NCBI GenBank assembly: GCA_038236965.1
Contig: JBBRZF010000144.1
Span: 1-9,270, forward strand
Direction of reading: 5' to 3'
From: JBBRZF01 sp038236965
Lineage (GTDB): Bacteria; Acidobacteriota; Terriglobia; Terriglobales; Acidobacteriaceae
DNA: 9,270 nucleotides
The stretch's first letter is position 1. The number at the start of each line of letters is the position of its first letter. The translations under genes were made by a program, and so were the position numbers. Below the pieces are notes generated by a model. It was not told the DNA's origin and made no database searches. It saw only the letters and a list, made by a program, of their open reading frames with translations. Of this stretch, positions 1 to 6,822 are shown piece by piece.

Positions 1-618
1 AAGAATCCGGCGTACGCCGAAAAACAAAAGCCTGCGCTGCAGACGCGACAACTTTCCGAGAGTCCGGCAATACCAACGGGGACGGCTATCCGCATGAAGT
101 TGCAGAGCGCGATCTCCACGCACCAGAGCCAGGACGGCGACACCTTTACCGGGCGCGTGACGGAAGACGTCGTCGTGGATGGCAATACGGTGATCCCGGC
201 GGGCGCGTCGTTGAGCGGACGCGTTACGCGACTGAGCGAGCCTCGGCGCTTCGCTGGCGTGCCGAGCATCGACCTGCGTCCGGAGACGGTCACGCTGCCT
301 AATGGCACGGCGTTCAACATCACGGCCATGGTGGTGGACACGGGGAATCCGAAGCTTTACACGGTGACGGATGAAGGCCGAATCAAGGGCAAGGGTCGCA
401 CGAAGGCCGACAATATCGTGCTGGCGGGAGCGACCGGAAGCGGCGCAGTTGCCGGAGCCATCTTCGGCGGAGGCGTGGGCTCGGTGGTGGGCGCGGCTGT
501 GGGCGCAAGCGCGTCAACCGGAAGCTGGCTGATCAAGCGCAATTCCGAAGTGCTGCCGGCAGGAACGGAAATCATTATGGAATTGAGCCGTCCGATAGCG
601 GTGGAAGGCGAGCAGTAA
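1..618 (+). CDS. Glycine-zipper envelope protein, 5'-truncated by window edge
   Basis: The reading frame is open from base 1 with no stop, and the residues before the first ATG (94) already look like the conserved part of the protein, so the real start lies upstream of the window. About 205 residues are visible. Two similar motifs bracket them: IPTGTAIRMKL near the visible N-terminus and LPAGTEIIMEL near the C-terminus. Between them is a beta-rich stretch (TFTGRVTEDVVVDG, IPAGASLSGRV), then a Gly/Ala glycine zipper at about 427-507 (AGAIFGGGVGSVVGAAVG). Such zippers usually insert in or associate with membranes. By inference this is a periplasmic or outer-membrane-associated protein; proteins of this shape are common and mostly unnamed in Acidobacteria. 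Function is unknown and no catalytic motif is visible. A signal peptide, if present, would lie outside the window. A strong terminator follows, so it ends its transcription unit. Confidence 0.8.
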   Translation, partial: KNPAYAEKQKPALQTRQLSESPAIPTGTAIRMKLQSAISTHQSQDGDTFTGRVTEDVVVDGNTVIPAGASLSGRVTRLSEPRRFAGVPSIDLRPETVTLPNGTAFNITAMVVDTGNPKLYTVTDEGRIKGKGRTKADNIVLAGATGSGAVAGAIFGGGVGSVVGAAVGASASTGSWLIKRNSEVLPAGTEIIMELSRPIAVEGEQ

Positions 619-621
619 AGC

Positions 622-661
622 GATTTACGGATTTCCGGATTTGAGGATTTACGGATTTAGA
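622..661. repeat. Five tandem 8-bp repeats (GATTTnnn)
   Basis: Five contiguous octamers start at 622, 630, 638, 646 and 654: GATTTACG, GATTTCCG, GATTTGAG, GATTTACG, GATTTAGA. All five share GATTT in exact 8-bp register, and copies 1 and 4 are identical. The array begins 4 bp after the upstream stop codon and ends 12 bp before the terminator stem. It is AT-richer than its surroundings and non-coding. It may be a microsatellite-like expansion; no function is evident. Confidence 0.75.
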
Positions 662-673
662 GGTTGAAGGCAG

Positions 674-702
674 CGGCGGCGCTTAATGCGTCGCCGTTTT
701 TT
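674..702 (+). terminator. Intrinsic terminator after the glycine-zipper gene
   Basis: The 9-bp stem pairs CGGCGGCGC (674-682) with GCGTCGCCG (688-696), with one G-U pair. The loop is TTAAT, and a run of six T (697-702) follows directly. This is a textbook Rho-independent terminator for transcription reading rightwards, placed 55 bp after the stop codon. It separates the upstream gene from the oxidoreductase gene, which therefore needs its own promoter between about 703 and 798; no convincing -35/-10 pair was found there. Confidence 0.88.
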
Positions 703-798
703 ATTGGGGCGATTCGGTGATGGATAGATTCCTGTTGCCTGGTGTGGGAGTGGGGTGGAGACTGGATTCGAAACGGTTCTTGGTCACAGAGGGATGAA

Positions 799-1854
799 AT
801 GGCTGGTGAGACATTGTTCCGCCGCATGATCTTTCGACGTTATGGATCACCGGATGTTTTCGAGTGGGATGACGCTCCCGTGCGAGCGCTGGCGTCCGGC
901 GAGGTGTTGTTGCGGGTGCGCTACATCGGCGTAAATTACGCCGACATTATTGCGCGCCGCGGGTACTACAAGTGGATAGGACGTCCGCCTGCGTGTCCGG
1001 GCTTCGAGGTTGCGGGCGAGGTCATCGACAAAGCGAGCGACGTTGCGCTTCCGCTGGGAGCGCGGGTTGCGGCCATCACACGTTTCGGCGGATACACGGA
1101 GGCGCTGATAGCCCGGGCCGACCGCTTGATTCGCATTCCTGACGAAATGCCTCTGCAAGACGCCGCTGCGCTGCCCGCGGTTTACATCACCGCATATCAC
1201 TCGCTGGTGAACGTGATGCGCGTCAGGCGCGGGGAATCCATCCTCATACAGGCGGTTGCGGGCAGCGTGGGTACGGCCGCGCTGCAATTGGCAAAACACT
1301 TTGGGCTGACGACTTATGGAACGGCGAGCAGCGAGAAGAAATTGGAATTTGCGCGACAGCATGGTCTCGATCACGGAATCAATTACCGGGCGAACGACTT
1401 TGAGGATGAGGTGAAACGGCTGACCGGGGGACGCGGCGTGCAGTTCGTACTGGACTCGCTGGGCGGCTACGGTCTGCGAAAAGGAATGCGCTGCCTGGCG
1501 ACGGGCGGACACTGCGTGACGATAGGTGCAGCCGGAGTGGTTCCGCCCATCGGCTTCAGTTGGCGCGCGCTGCGGGAGTGGCGGCGCATCACGGTGGACC
1601 TGGTGAAGGGCGGTGTCTATCACCCATTCAAACTGCTGGAGACCAACAGCGGGATTTCAGGAGTGCAGATCCTTCTGCTGTGGGACGAGGTCGGCCGACT
1701 GCAACCGATCATCGAACACCTGATGCAGCTATACCGGGAGGGCGCGATCAAACCGGCTGTCGGCGACGTTTTCTCATTGGCGGAGGTGGCGCGAGCTCAT
1801 GCGTTGGTGGAATCGCGCGGATCGATGGGGAAGGTGTTGCTGAAGGCGGAGTGA
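799..1854 (+). CDS. Zinc-independent MDR quinone oxidoreductase, VAT-1-like
   Basis: This 351-aa protein belongs to the medium-chain dehydrogenase/reductase superfamily, on the quinone oxidoreductase/VAT-1 side. Visible family motifs, in order, are a GroES-like N-terminal domain with GVNYADIIARRGYY (44-57) and PGFEVAGEV (67-75), the helix AAALPAVYITAYHSL (122-136), and the Rossmann nucleotide-binding loop AVAGSVG (152-158). VLDSLGG (217-223) follows, and the C-terminus ends with the usual AHALVESRGSMGKVLL. The Cys/His ligands of zinc alcohol dehydrogenases are not apparent, so a zinc-free, NADPH-dependent reductase of quinones or enones is expected; the substrate cannot be told. The ATG at 799 was chosen because AGAGGGA (788-794) sits 4 nt upstream. 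An in-frame GTG at 742 would add an unusual Trp-rich leader, and ATG 826 (MIFRRYG) matches where homologues usually begin. The gene is monocistronic, between a terminator and a convergent gene. Confidence 0.88.
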   Translation: MAGETLFRRMIFRRYGSPDVFEWDDAPVRALASGEVLLRVRYIGVNYADIIARRGYYKWIGRPPACPGFEVAGEVIDKASDVALPLGARVAAITRFGGYTEALIARADRLIRIPDEMPLQDAAALPAVYITAYHSLVNVMRVRRGESILIQAVAGSVGTAALQLAKHFGLTTYGTASSEKKLEFARQHGLDHGINYRANDFEDEVKRLTGGRGVQFVLDSLGGYGLRKGMRCLATGGHCVTIGAAGVVPPIGFSWRALREWRRITVDLVKGGVYHPFKLLETNSGISGVQILLLWDEVGRLQPIIEHLMQLYREGAIKPAVGDVFSLAEVARAHALVESRGSMGKVLLKAE

Positions 1855-1859
1855 GAGGG

Positions 1860-1880
1860 GTTAGCCTACAAGTGGCTAAC
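1860..1880. terminator. Perfect 7-bp hairpin between convergent genes (possible terminator)
   Basis: GTTAGCC (1860-1866) pairs perfectly with GGCTAAC (1874-1880) around a 7-nt loop, only 5 bp after the oxidoreductase stop codon. No T-tract follows on either strand, so it is not a canonical intrinsic terminator. It may stabilise 3' ends or block read-through weakly in both directions. Confidence 0.45.
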
Positions 1881-1920
1881 GTACAACTCTGAACACAAAC
1901 CGGTTTGAAGAAGATTGTAC
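1881..1920. repeat. Nested dyad with 12-bp palindrome
   Basis: The 12-bp palindrome CAAACCGGTTTG occupies 1896-1907. It is flanked almost concentrically by GTACAA (1881-1886) and TTGTAC (1915-1920), which are reverse complements. The element sits in the non-coding gap between the convergent oxidoreductase and GH57 genes. It could be part of a bidirectional termination region or a protein-binding dyad; nothing shows which. Confidence 0.5.
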
Positions 1921-1924
1921 TTAA

Positions 1925-1961
1925 CCCACGTTAACGCCGAAAGGCGCGGCGCGAACGTGGG
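1925..1961. repeat. REP-like palindrome with GAAA-capped inner hairpin
   Basis: CCCACGTT (1925-1932) and AACGTGGG (1954-1961) form a perfect 8-bp stem. Inside it CGCC-GAAA-GGCG (1935-1946) forms a GNRA-tetraloop hairpin. The right arm runs into TGGGGCACC. From memory, palindromes ending in this string recur between genes in Acidobacteria, so this may be one copy of a dispersed REP-like family. Only one copy is present in this window, so family membership is inferred. Confidence 0.55.
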
Positions 1962-1999
1962 GCACCGGGCGCTCAGGATGACGAGTGGGGTGGTCAGAG

Positions 2000-4234
2000 T
2001 TAGCTGGATGTTTGCGCGTAGGAGTATTCGGCTAGTTCGTCTTCGGGGAGGACAGGGAGTTCGACGGCGCCTTCCATGGGGAGGGCGTCCACGGGCAGGC
2101 GGTCTCGCCAGAGGCTGAAACGCAAGCGGATGGTGCTTCCCTTTTCCGCGCCTAGCATGGCGAGCGGAATGGCGAATTCGAAGACGTGCTGGACGGCGAC
2201 TTCCACGTCCGCAGGCAATACGTTGGTGGCGATAGGCGACTTGGCCTTGGGTTCGCGCAGCTCCCACTCGGTGATGTGCGCGTCGGCGATGCTAGTTAAC
2301 AACTGGAGCGAGTGTTGCGTGCCGTTATTCCCCATCTCGATGTTGACGATGACTTCGCACTTCCCTTCGGGCGCGCCGCCGGTGAAATCCAGGCGTCCGT
2401 AGAGCTTTGTATCGTCGATACCGGCCTGGAGGGATTCGAGCGCGAACTCGCGGCCATGCATGGAACTGGTGGTGCGGTCGGCGGAATAGAGCGCGGCACC
2501 AAGCCAATCGAAGTAGCGCGCGGTGCGTCCGTCGATGTTGGGATGGACATAAGCGAGTTGCGGAATGATCTTGGGCTGGGCGACGCCGTGAGCGATAGGC
2601 TGCGAGAGATATTCGGGCGGAGTGCCGCCGAGCGCGGTGTAGACGTTGGAGAGATGCGTCCGATAGAGTTCGTCGAAATCGCGATCGTTGGCGGAGTGGT
2701 GCTCGGGGCCGTACCACCAATTCCAATCGCTGCCTTCGGAGATGAGCAGTTCCTCGTAAGCTAGGGCACGCTGGTCGGCGGTCGCCTTTTTCTCATGGGC
2801 GGTGTAGAAGTCGCGAGCGTCGCTGAGTGCGTCCCATGCCTTATTGTCTTCTGGCGCTCCGATCCAGATATTGAAGTTGGCACTGATCCACGAACCGGGA
2901 ACGAGCAGGCGAAGCTGGCTCATCTTCTTTGGCGTGGTGCGCTCGATGGCTTCGGAAACGGTCACGGCCTCGACACCGGGTTCGCGCTGGAGCGAATCGT
3001 AGAAACGGCGCAGGAACTCGCGTCCGGAATGCTCGTAGGTCTCCCACGCATTCTCGCCGTCGAGGATGATGGATACGGTTGCATCTTTCCCTTTATCCAG
3101 AACAGGTTGCGCGGCTTCCTTCAAGCTTCGCAGGAGGTGGCTGGCGGCTTCGTGAGCGGCCATTCCGGCATAGACGAAACCGATGAGGTCGGAGAGTCTA
3201 TGGTCGCGGAAGACAAGGTTCATCTCCGTGCCAGACTTCTGGTAGCGATAGACGTTGTAGAGCTTTTCGGGGCCGTCGCCGGTGAGGCGTCCCTGGTTGT
3301 CGCGGTCGAAGTTGTGGCCGATGCTGCGTCCGAGAACGCCTTCGTCGGTAGCGAGCCAGCGAACTCCCTGGGCGGCGGCGATGGAAAGTACCTGCTCACT
3401 GACGCTGCCTTCGCTGGGCCACATACCTCGAGGACGTACGCCGAAGGTCTTTTCGTGGAAGTCGAGTGCGCGGCGAATCTGCGCCTCGGCGTCTTCCGGA
3501 TGGCGGAAGCGTTCCTGCGGAAGCGGCAATCCGGGCGAGGAGGTTGCGCCAATGTTGCTATCGCACACGAGCGGCAGAATGGGATGGTAAAAGGGCGTGG
3601 CGGAAATCTCGATGGACCCGCTCTTGGCGGCGTAGGCGTAGGCGGGCAGAACGGCGGCCATGATCTCGCGTTGCTTGTGAAGAACGAAGGCGAGGTCGGA
3701 GGCGGTGAAGTCGCGCGCCTTGGCTAAGAGTTCACGAAGGTCGGGCTGCTCGAGAAAAAATTCGTCGAACCAGGCGACCTGCGAGAGGACCTGGAGGTCG
3801 GTGTAATCGCGGATTGAGAATCGCGCCTCGGCGCGGAAGGGATCTTCTCCGGCGCTGCGATAGAGATCGTAGAGTTCCTTGAAACGCGGATAACGTCCGA
3901 TGAGTCGCTGTATGTTGGCCTGAAAAAGATACTGGAGGGCGAAGCGTCGCTCCTTGGGCTCAAGCTCGGCAGCGGGTTTGGAAACGACATCGAGAAAGGG
4001 ATCGCTGGCCGTTCCGGCGACGTAGTCCTGCAACTGCTGTACGAGCGAAGGGACGATGTTGAAGGTCTGATGGACCTGCGGAAACTCGTCCAGCAGCTTC
4101 ACCATTCCGTAGTAATCCTTGAGCGCGTGCATGCGGACCCACGGCAGGCGATATTGGCCGGAGACGAGGTCCTTATAAAGAGGCTGGTGCATGTGCCACA
4201 ACAACGCAACGCGCAGAGTCCCAGTGCTAGCCAT
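2000..4234 (-). CDS. GH57 alpha-glucan-active glycoside hydrolase (COG1449 type)
   Basis: This 744-aa protein is a glycoside hydrolase family 57 enzyme. Known activities in the family are retaining alpha-amylase, 4-alpha-glucanotransferase, amylopullulanase and branching enzyme. Visible conserved regions are HMHQP (14-18), TPFYHPILPL (213-222), GMWPSEGSVS (270-279) with predicted nucleophile Glu275, and ILDGENAWE (390-398) with predicted acid/base Asp392. GSDWNWWYGPEH (501-512) is typical of the COG1449 subgroup. Residues from about 586 onward (SMHGREFALE, LYGRLDF) look like a separate C-terminal beta-sandwich, possibly DOMON-like or carbohydrate-binding. No signal peptide is seen, suggesting cytoplasmic glycogen or maltodextrin metabolism. 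The ATG at 4234 was chosen because the family core begins there (LRVALLWHMHQP). The open frame continues upstream to 4411, but that stretch is low-similarity, Arg/Ser-rich and overlaps the divergent lptFG start. An AAGGA (4248-4252) lies a rather long 13 nt upstream. The exact substrate is not determinable. Confidence 0.93.
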   Translation of the reverse strand: MASTGTLRVALLWHMHQPLYKDLVSGQYRLPWVRMHALKDYYGMVKLLDEFPQVHQTFNIVPSLVQQLQDYVAGTASDPFLDVVSKPAAELEPKERRFALQYLFQANIQRLIGRYPRFKELYDLYRSAGEDPFRAEARFSIRDYTDLQVLSQVAWFDEFFLEQPDLRELLAKARDFTASDLAFVLHKQREIMAAVLPAYAYAAKSGSIEISATPFYHPILPLVCDSNIGATSSPGLPLPQERFRHPEDAEAQIRRALDFHEKTFGVRPRGMWPSEGSVSEQVLSIAAAQGVRWLATDEGVLGRSIGHNFDRDNQGRLTGDGPEKLYNVYRYQKSGTEMNLVFRDHRLSDLIGFVYAGMAAHEAASHLLRSLKEAAQPVLDKGKDATVSIILDGENAWETYEHSGREFLRRFYDSLQREPGVEAVTVSEAIERTTPKKMSQLRLLVPGSWISANFNIWIGAPEDNKAWDALSDARDFYTAHEKKATADQRALAYEELLISEGSDWNWWYGPEHHSANDRDFDELYRTHLSNVYTALGGTPPEYLSQPIAHGVAQPKIIPQLAYVHPNIDGRTARYFDWLGAALYSADRTTSSMHGREFALESLQAGIDDTKLYGRLDFTGGAPEGKCEVIVNIEMGNNGTQHSLQLLTSIADAHITEWELREPKAKSPIATNVLPADVEVAVQHVFEFAIPLAMLGAEKGSTIRLRFSLWRDRLPVDALPMEGAVELPVLPEDELAEYSYAQTSS

Positions 4235-4281
4235 CCGTCGGTTCGATTCCTTTACTGCCGCGTTAGAGGTATGCAGACCAC

Positions 4282-4287
4282 AGAATA
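4282..4287 (-). promoter_or_regulatory. Possible -10 box for the GH57 gene
   Basis: On the minus strand TATTCT lies here, with a poor -35-like TGGCAA 17 bp further upstream. Transcription would begin near 4275, giving a leader of about 41 nt before the ATG at 4234. Both hexamers are weak matches, so this is only a candidate. Confidence 0.25.
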
Positions 4288-4314
4288 CAGCACAACGTGC
4301 CGCTTGCCAGCGCA

Positions 4315-4323
4315 TGCTAGACT
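4315..4323 (+). promoter_or_regulatory. Extended -10 promoter element for lptFG
   Basis: TGCTAGACT is an extended -10 (TG-n-TAGACT). No good -35 hexamer is visible, as is common for extended -10 promoters. The start of transcription would be near 4330, giving a leader of about 74 nt. The same TGCTAGA(A/C)T string precedes the ABC exporter gene at 6823-6831, which supports a real promoter class. Confidence 0.5.
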
Positions 4324-4332
4324 CAATCTTCA

Positions 4333-4389
4333 CGCGGTGAGCCGATGTGGTACACCGCGATTGCCGTGCCATCCGGGGAAGGCGCGGTG
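4333..4389 (+). promoter_or_regulatory. Leader of lptFG with two mutually exclusive hairpins
   Basis: CGCGGTG occurs at 4333-4339 and again at 4383-4389, and its exact reverse complement CACCGCG lies between them at 4353-4359. The middle segment can pair with only one flank at a time. The upstream pairing (13-nt loop) leaves the ribosome site free. The downstream pairing (23-nt loop) would end 1 nt before the AAGGT Shine-Dalgarno (4391-4395). This is the shape of a translational switch or attenuator, but function is inferred from pairing alone and no known riboswitch was recognised. Confidence 0.35.
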
Positions 4390-4403
4390 CAAGGTCGAAA
4401 ATA

Positions 4404-6785
4404 GTGCGCATCTTTACCCGCTACATATTGAAAGAAGTGCTGTCGAACGCCCTGATAGGGGCATCGCTGTTCACGTTCATCATCTTCACACGTGACCTGT
4501 GGCGCATCCTGGAAGTGGTGGTTCGGGCAAGCGCTCCGCTGCCCAGCGTAGCGGAAATCTTCTTCTTCACTTTGCCAACGGTACTGACGGTGACGCTGCC
4601 GATGGGCGCGCTGGTCGGCATATTGATCGGACTGAGCCGCCTGGCCGCCGACAGCGAAGTGACGGCCATGAAGGCCAGCGGACTGGGCGCAGGCACCTTC
4701 GTCAAAATCATTTCCATCTTCGCGCTTGCCGCATGGATGCTGGCATTGGTGAACAGCGTGTGGGTTGCGCCGAGGTCGGCAGCCGCGCTGGGACGCCTGC
4801 AAGACAGGTTGAAGACATCGCAAGCCTCGTTCGAGATACAGCCGCGGGTCTTCTACGAAGACTTCAAGAACATCGTTCTCTATGTGCAGGACGTGAAGAG
4901 CGGCGTGGGCGCTTCGGTGTGGAAGGGCGTGTTCCTGGCAGACGTGACGAATCCGTCGGCGCCTCGCATCACGCTGGCGCAACAGGGACTGGTGATCAAC
5001 GACGGGCCCGACCGGGTGCGACTGCACCTGATGAACGGCTCGCAGCAGGAAGTACAACCGCGCGATCCCGAGAAGTACTCGATCTCGACCTTTACGGAGA
5101 CGGACATTCCAATACAGGTGCGTCCGGCGGACAGTGCCGTGGCGAGGAAGGATCTGATTCCGGTCGCGGAGATGACGACGTCGGAACTCTGGTACCGGGC
5201 CAACCATCCCGAGGGCGGAGTGGTGAACCAGACGGGCAAAGTGGAGTCGCCGGAGGTTCGCGCGCGCTGGTATCGAGTGGAATTCCATCGGAGATTCGCG
5301 CTGCCGACGGCGTGCCTGGTGCTGGCGCTGGTGGGCGTCCCGCTGGGGCTTTCGTCACGCAAGGGCGGCAAGTCCACGGGATTCGTGCTGACGATCATGC
5401 TGGTGTTCCTTTATTACCTGATATCACTTTCGGGGATTTCGTTCAGCAGGTCGGCGAAGGTGTCTCCCGTGGTGGGCGTGTGGAGCGCCAACTTCATTTT
5501 CCTGATTGCAGGATTGTTCCTGCTGTGGCGGGCGGACAGGAATCCGATCGAGATAGGCTCGCCGCGCGCGTGGTTCGTGCGATTGCGCGACCGCTTGAAG
5601 AGCGGGACGGTACTGCAACCCGAAGCAGTGGACGCCGATGAGACGGGCGCATTCGAACGGGCGGTAAGCAGGCGTCGCTTCTTCAGCGCGAAGTTTCCGC
5701 TGATACTGGACGACCTGATACTGAAAGATTTTTCGAAATACCTGGGGATGATCCTGCTGACGTTCATCCTGCTGATGCTGGTGTTCACGTTCTTCGAGTT
5801 GCTGGGCGACATTGTGCGCAACCGCGTCTCGCCATTCATGATCGGCGAGTACCTGGCGAACGTGACGCCCTCGATGATCTACCTGATGACGCCGTTGAGC
5901 GTGTTGCTTGCGGTGCTGGTGACGTTTGGCTTGATGCAGAAATCGAGCGAGATAACGGCGATGAAGGCGACGGGCATCAGCGTCTATCGCATCATTGTGC
6001 CGATACTGGTGGTGGCGGGAGTGCTCTCGGCAGGACTGTTCTTTTTTGACCAGTTCTATATTCCGGGCGCGAACCAGCGGCAGGAAACACTGAGGAACAC
6101 CATCAAGGGCAAACCGGCGCAGACGTATCTGCGTCCTGACCGCAAGTGGATTTTCGGCGAGAACCACTCCATTTATTATTACGAATTTTTCGATCCCGAC
6201 CAGAACCGCTTTGGAAGTCTGTCGATGTTCGTGTTCGACCCGGCGACCTTCCAGTTGACGCAACGCGTCTATGCGACGCGCGCGCACTGGGAAGACTCAC
6301 TGCAGAAGTGGGTCTTCGAACGCGGATGGCAGCGGAGTTTCAGCAGTTCAGCGATCGAGAGTTATCGCACCTTCGATGTGGATACGATGGCGGCGGCGAC
6401 GGAACAGCCGAACTACTTCAAGAAAGAAGTGAAGCAGTCGTCGGAGATGAACTACGACGAACTGCGTCGCTACATACAAGACCTGCAACAGAGCGGCTTC
6501 GACGTGGTGCGCCTGCGGGTTCAGTTGCACAAGAAATTTGCCTTCCCGCTGATCACGTTCGTGATGGCGATACTGGCGATTCCCTTCTCGCTCTCGGCGG
6601 GCAAGAAGGGCGCGCTGACTTCGGTAGCGGTGGCGATCGGCATCGCCATGGTGTACTGGGTGACCTCGGGATTGTTCGAAGCGATGGGGAACACGAACTA
6701 CCTGCCAGCGGCGCTGGCGGCGTGGGCTCCGGATGTGCTGTTTGCGCTGGCGGGCGGCTACATGATATTGAAGGTGCCGACGTAG
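4404..6785 (+). CDS. lptFG: LptF-LptG fusion, LPS export permease
   Basis: This 793-aa protein carries two YjgP/YjgQ-family permeases in one chain. In other bacteria LptF and LptG are separate and, with the LptB ATPase dimer, pull LPS from the outer leaflet of the inner membrane into the LptC-A-D bridge. The first half (1 to about 384) has membrane helices near 15-37, 52-80, 98-122 and 298-375, with a periplasmic beta domain at about 130-285. The second half (about 433-793) repeats this with helices near 446-470, 485-511, 526-550 and 708-790 and a periplasmic domain at about 560-690. The coupling-helix segments SEVTAMKASGLG (84-95) and SEITAMKATGIS (515-526) are clear paralogues, as are FALPTACLVLALVGVPLGL (298-316) and FAFPLITFVMAILAIPFSL (712-730). 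A roughly 48-residue charged linker (385-432), predicted cytoplasmic, joins them. The GTG start at 4404 has AAGGT 8 nt upstream; GTG 4347 would add an Arg-rich tail. No lptA, lptB or lptC is in the window. Confidence 0.93.
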   Translation: MRIFTRYILKEVLSNALIGASLFTFIIFTRDLWRILEVVVRASAPLPSVAEIFFFTLPTVLTVTLPMGALVGILIGLSRLAADSEVTAMKASGLGAGTFVKIISIFALAAWMLALVNSVWVAPRSAAALGRLQDRLKTSQASFEIQPRVFYEDFKNIVLYVQDVKSGVGASVWKGVFLADVTNPSAPRITLAQQGLVINDGPDRVRLHLMNGSQQEVQPRDPEKYSISTFTETDIPIQVRPADSAVARKDLIPVAEMTTSELWYRANHPEGGVVNQTGKVESPEVRARWYRVEFHRRFALPTACLVLALVGVPLGLSSRKGGKSTGFVLTIMLVFLYYLISLSGISFSRSAKVSPVVGVWSANFIFLIAGLFLLWRADRNPIEIGSPRAWFVRLRDRLKSGTVLQPEAVDADETGAFERAVSRRRFFSAKFPLILDDLILKDFSKYLGMILLTFILLMLVFTFFELLGDIVRNRVSPFMIGEYLANVTPSMIYLMTPLSVLLAVLVTFGLMQKSSEITAMKATGISVYRIIVPILVVAGVLSAGLFFFDQFYIPGANQRQETLRNTIKGKPAQTYLRPDRKWIFGENHSIYYYEFFDPDQNRFGSLSMFVFDPATFQLTQRVYATRAHWEDSLQKWVFERGWQRSFSSSAIESYRTFDVDTMAAATEQPNYFKKEVKQSSEMNYDELRRYIQDLQQSGFDVVRLRVQLHKKFAFPLITFVMAILAIPFSLSAGKKGALTSVAVAIGIAMVYWVTSGLFEAMGNTNYLPAALAAWAPDVLFALAGGYMILKVPT

Positions 6786-6822
6786 AACGAGCGACGGACG
6801 CCGAGCACGACTGAATCCCTCC

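Noticed and set aside
622..661. CRISPR-like array
   Set aside because: The units are 8 bp and contiguous with no spacers, so it is a simple tandem repeat.
742..798. GTG start adding 19 Trp/Gly-rich residues to the oxidoreductase
   Set aside because: Homologues start near the RRYG segment, and AGAGGGA sits just before ATG 799.
847..1623. Minus-strand open frame (258 codons) opposite the oxidoreductase
   Set aside because: It is antisense to the conserved Rossmann and GroES-like domains, with no family resemblance.
2795..3727. Long plus-strand open frame (310 codons) opposite the GH57 gene
   Set aside because: It mirrors conserved GH57 catalytic regions and shows no domain of its own.
4347..4403. 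Alternative GTG start of the LptF-LptG fusion adding 19 residues
   Set aside because: The added tail is Arg-rich and unlike LptF N-termini; GTG 4404 has a well-spaced AAGGT and gives the expected MRIFTRYILKE start.
4235..4411. Upstream extension of the GH57 open frame (59 more residues)
   Set aside because: The added residues are Arg/Ser-rich and unlike the family N-terminus, and the extension would overlap the lptFG leader and start codon.
4323..5288. Long minus-strand open frame (321 codons) opposite lptFG
   Set aside because: It is antisense to strongly conserved coding sequence and its translation is His/Arg/Gln-rich without recognisable motifs, as expected from a GC-rich shadow frame.
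5424..6287. Minus-strand open frame (287 codons) opposite the LptG half
   Set aside because: Composition is dominated by Arg, His and Gln, typical of reverse-frame noise; no start signal or motif.
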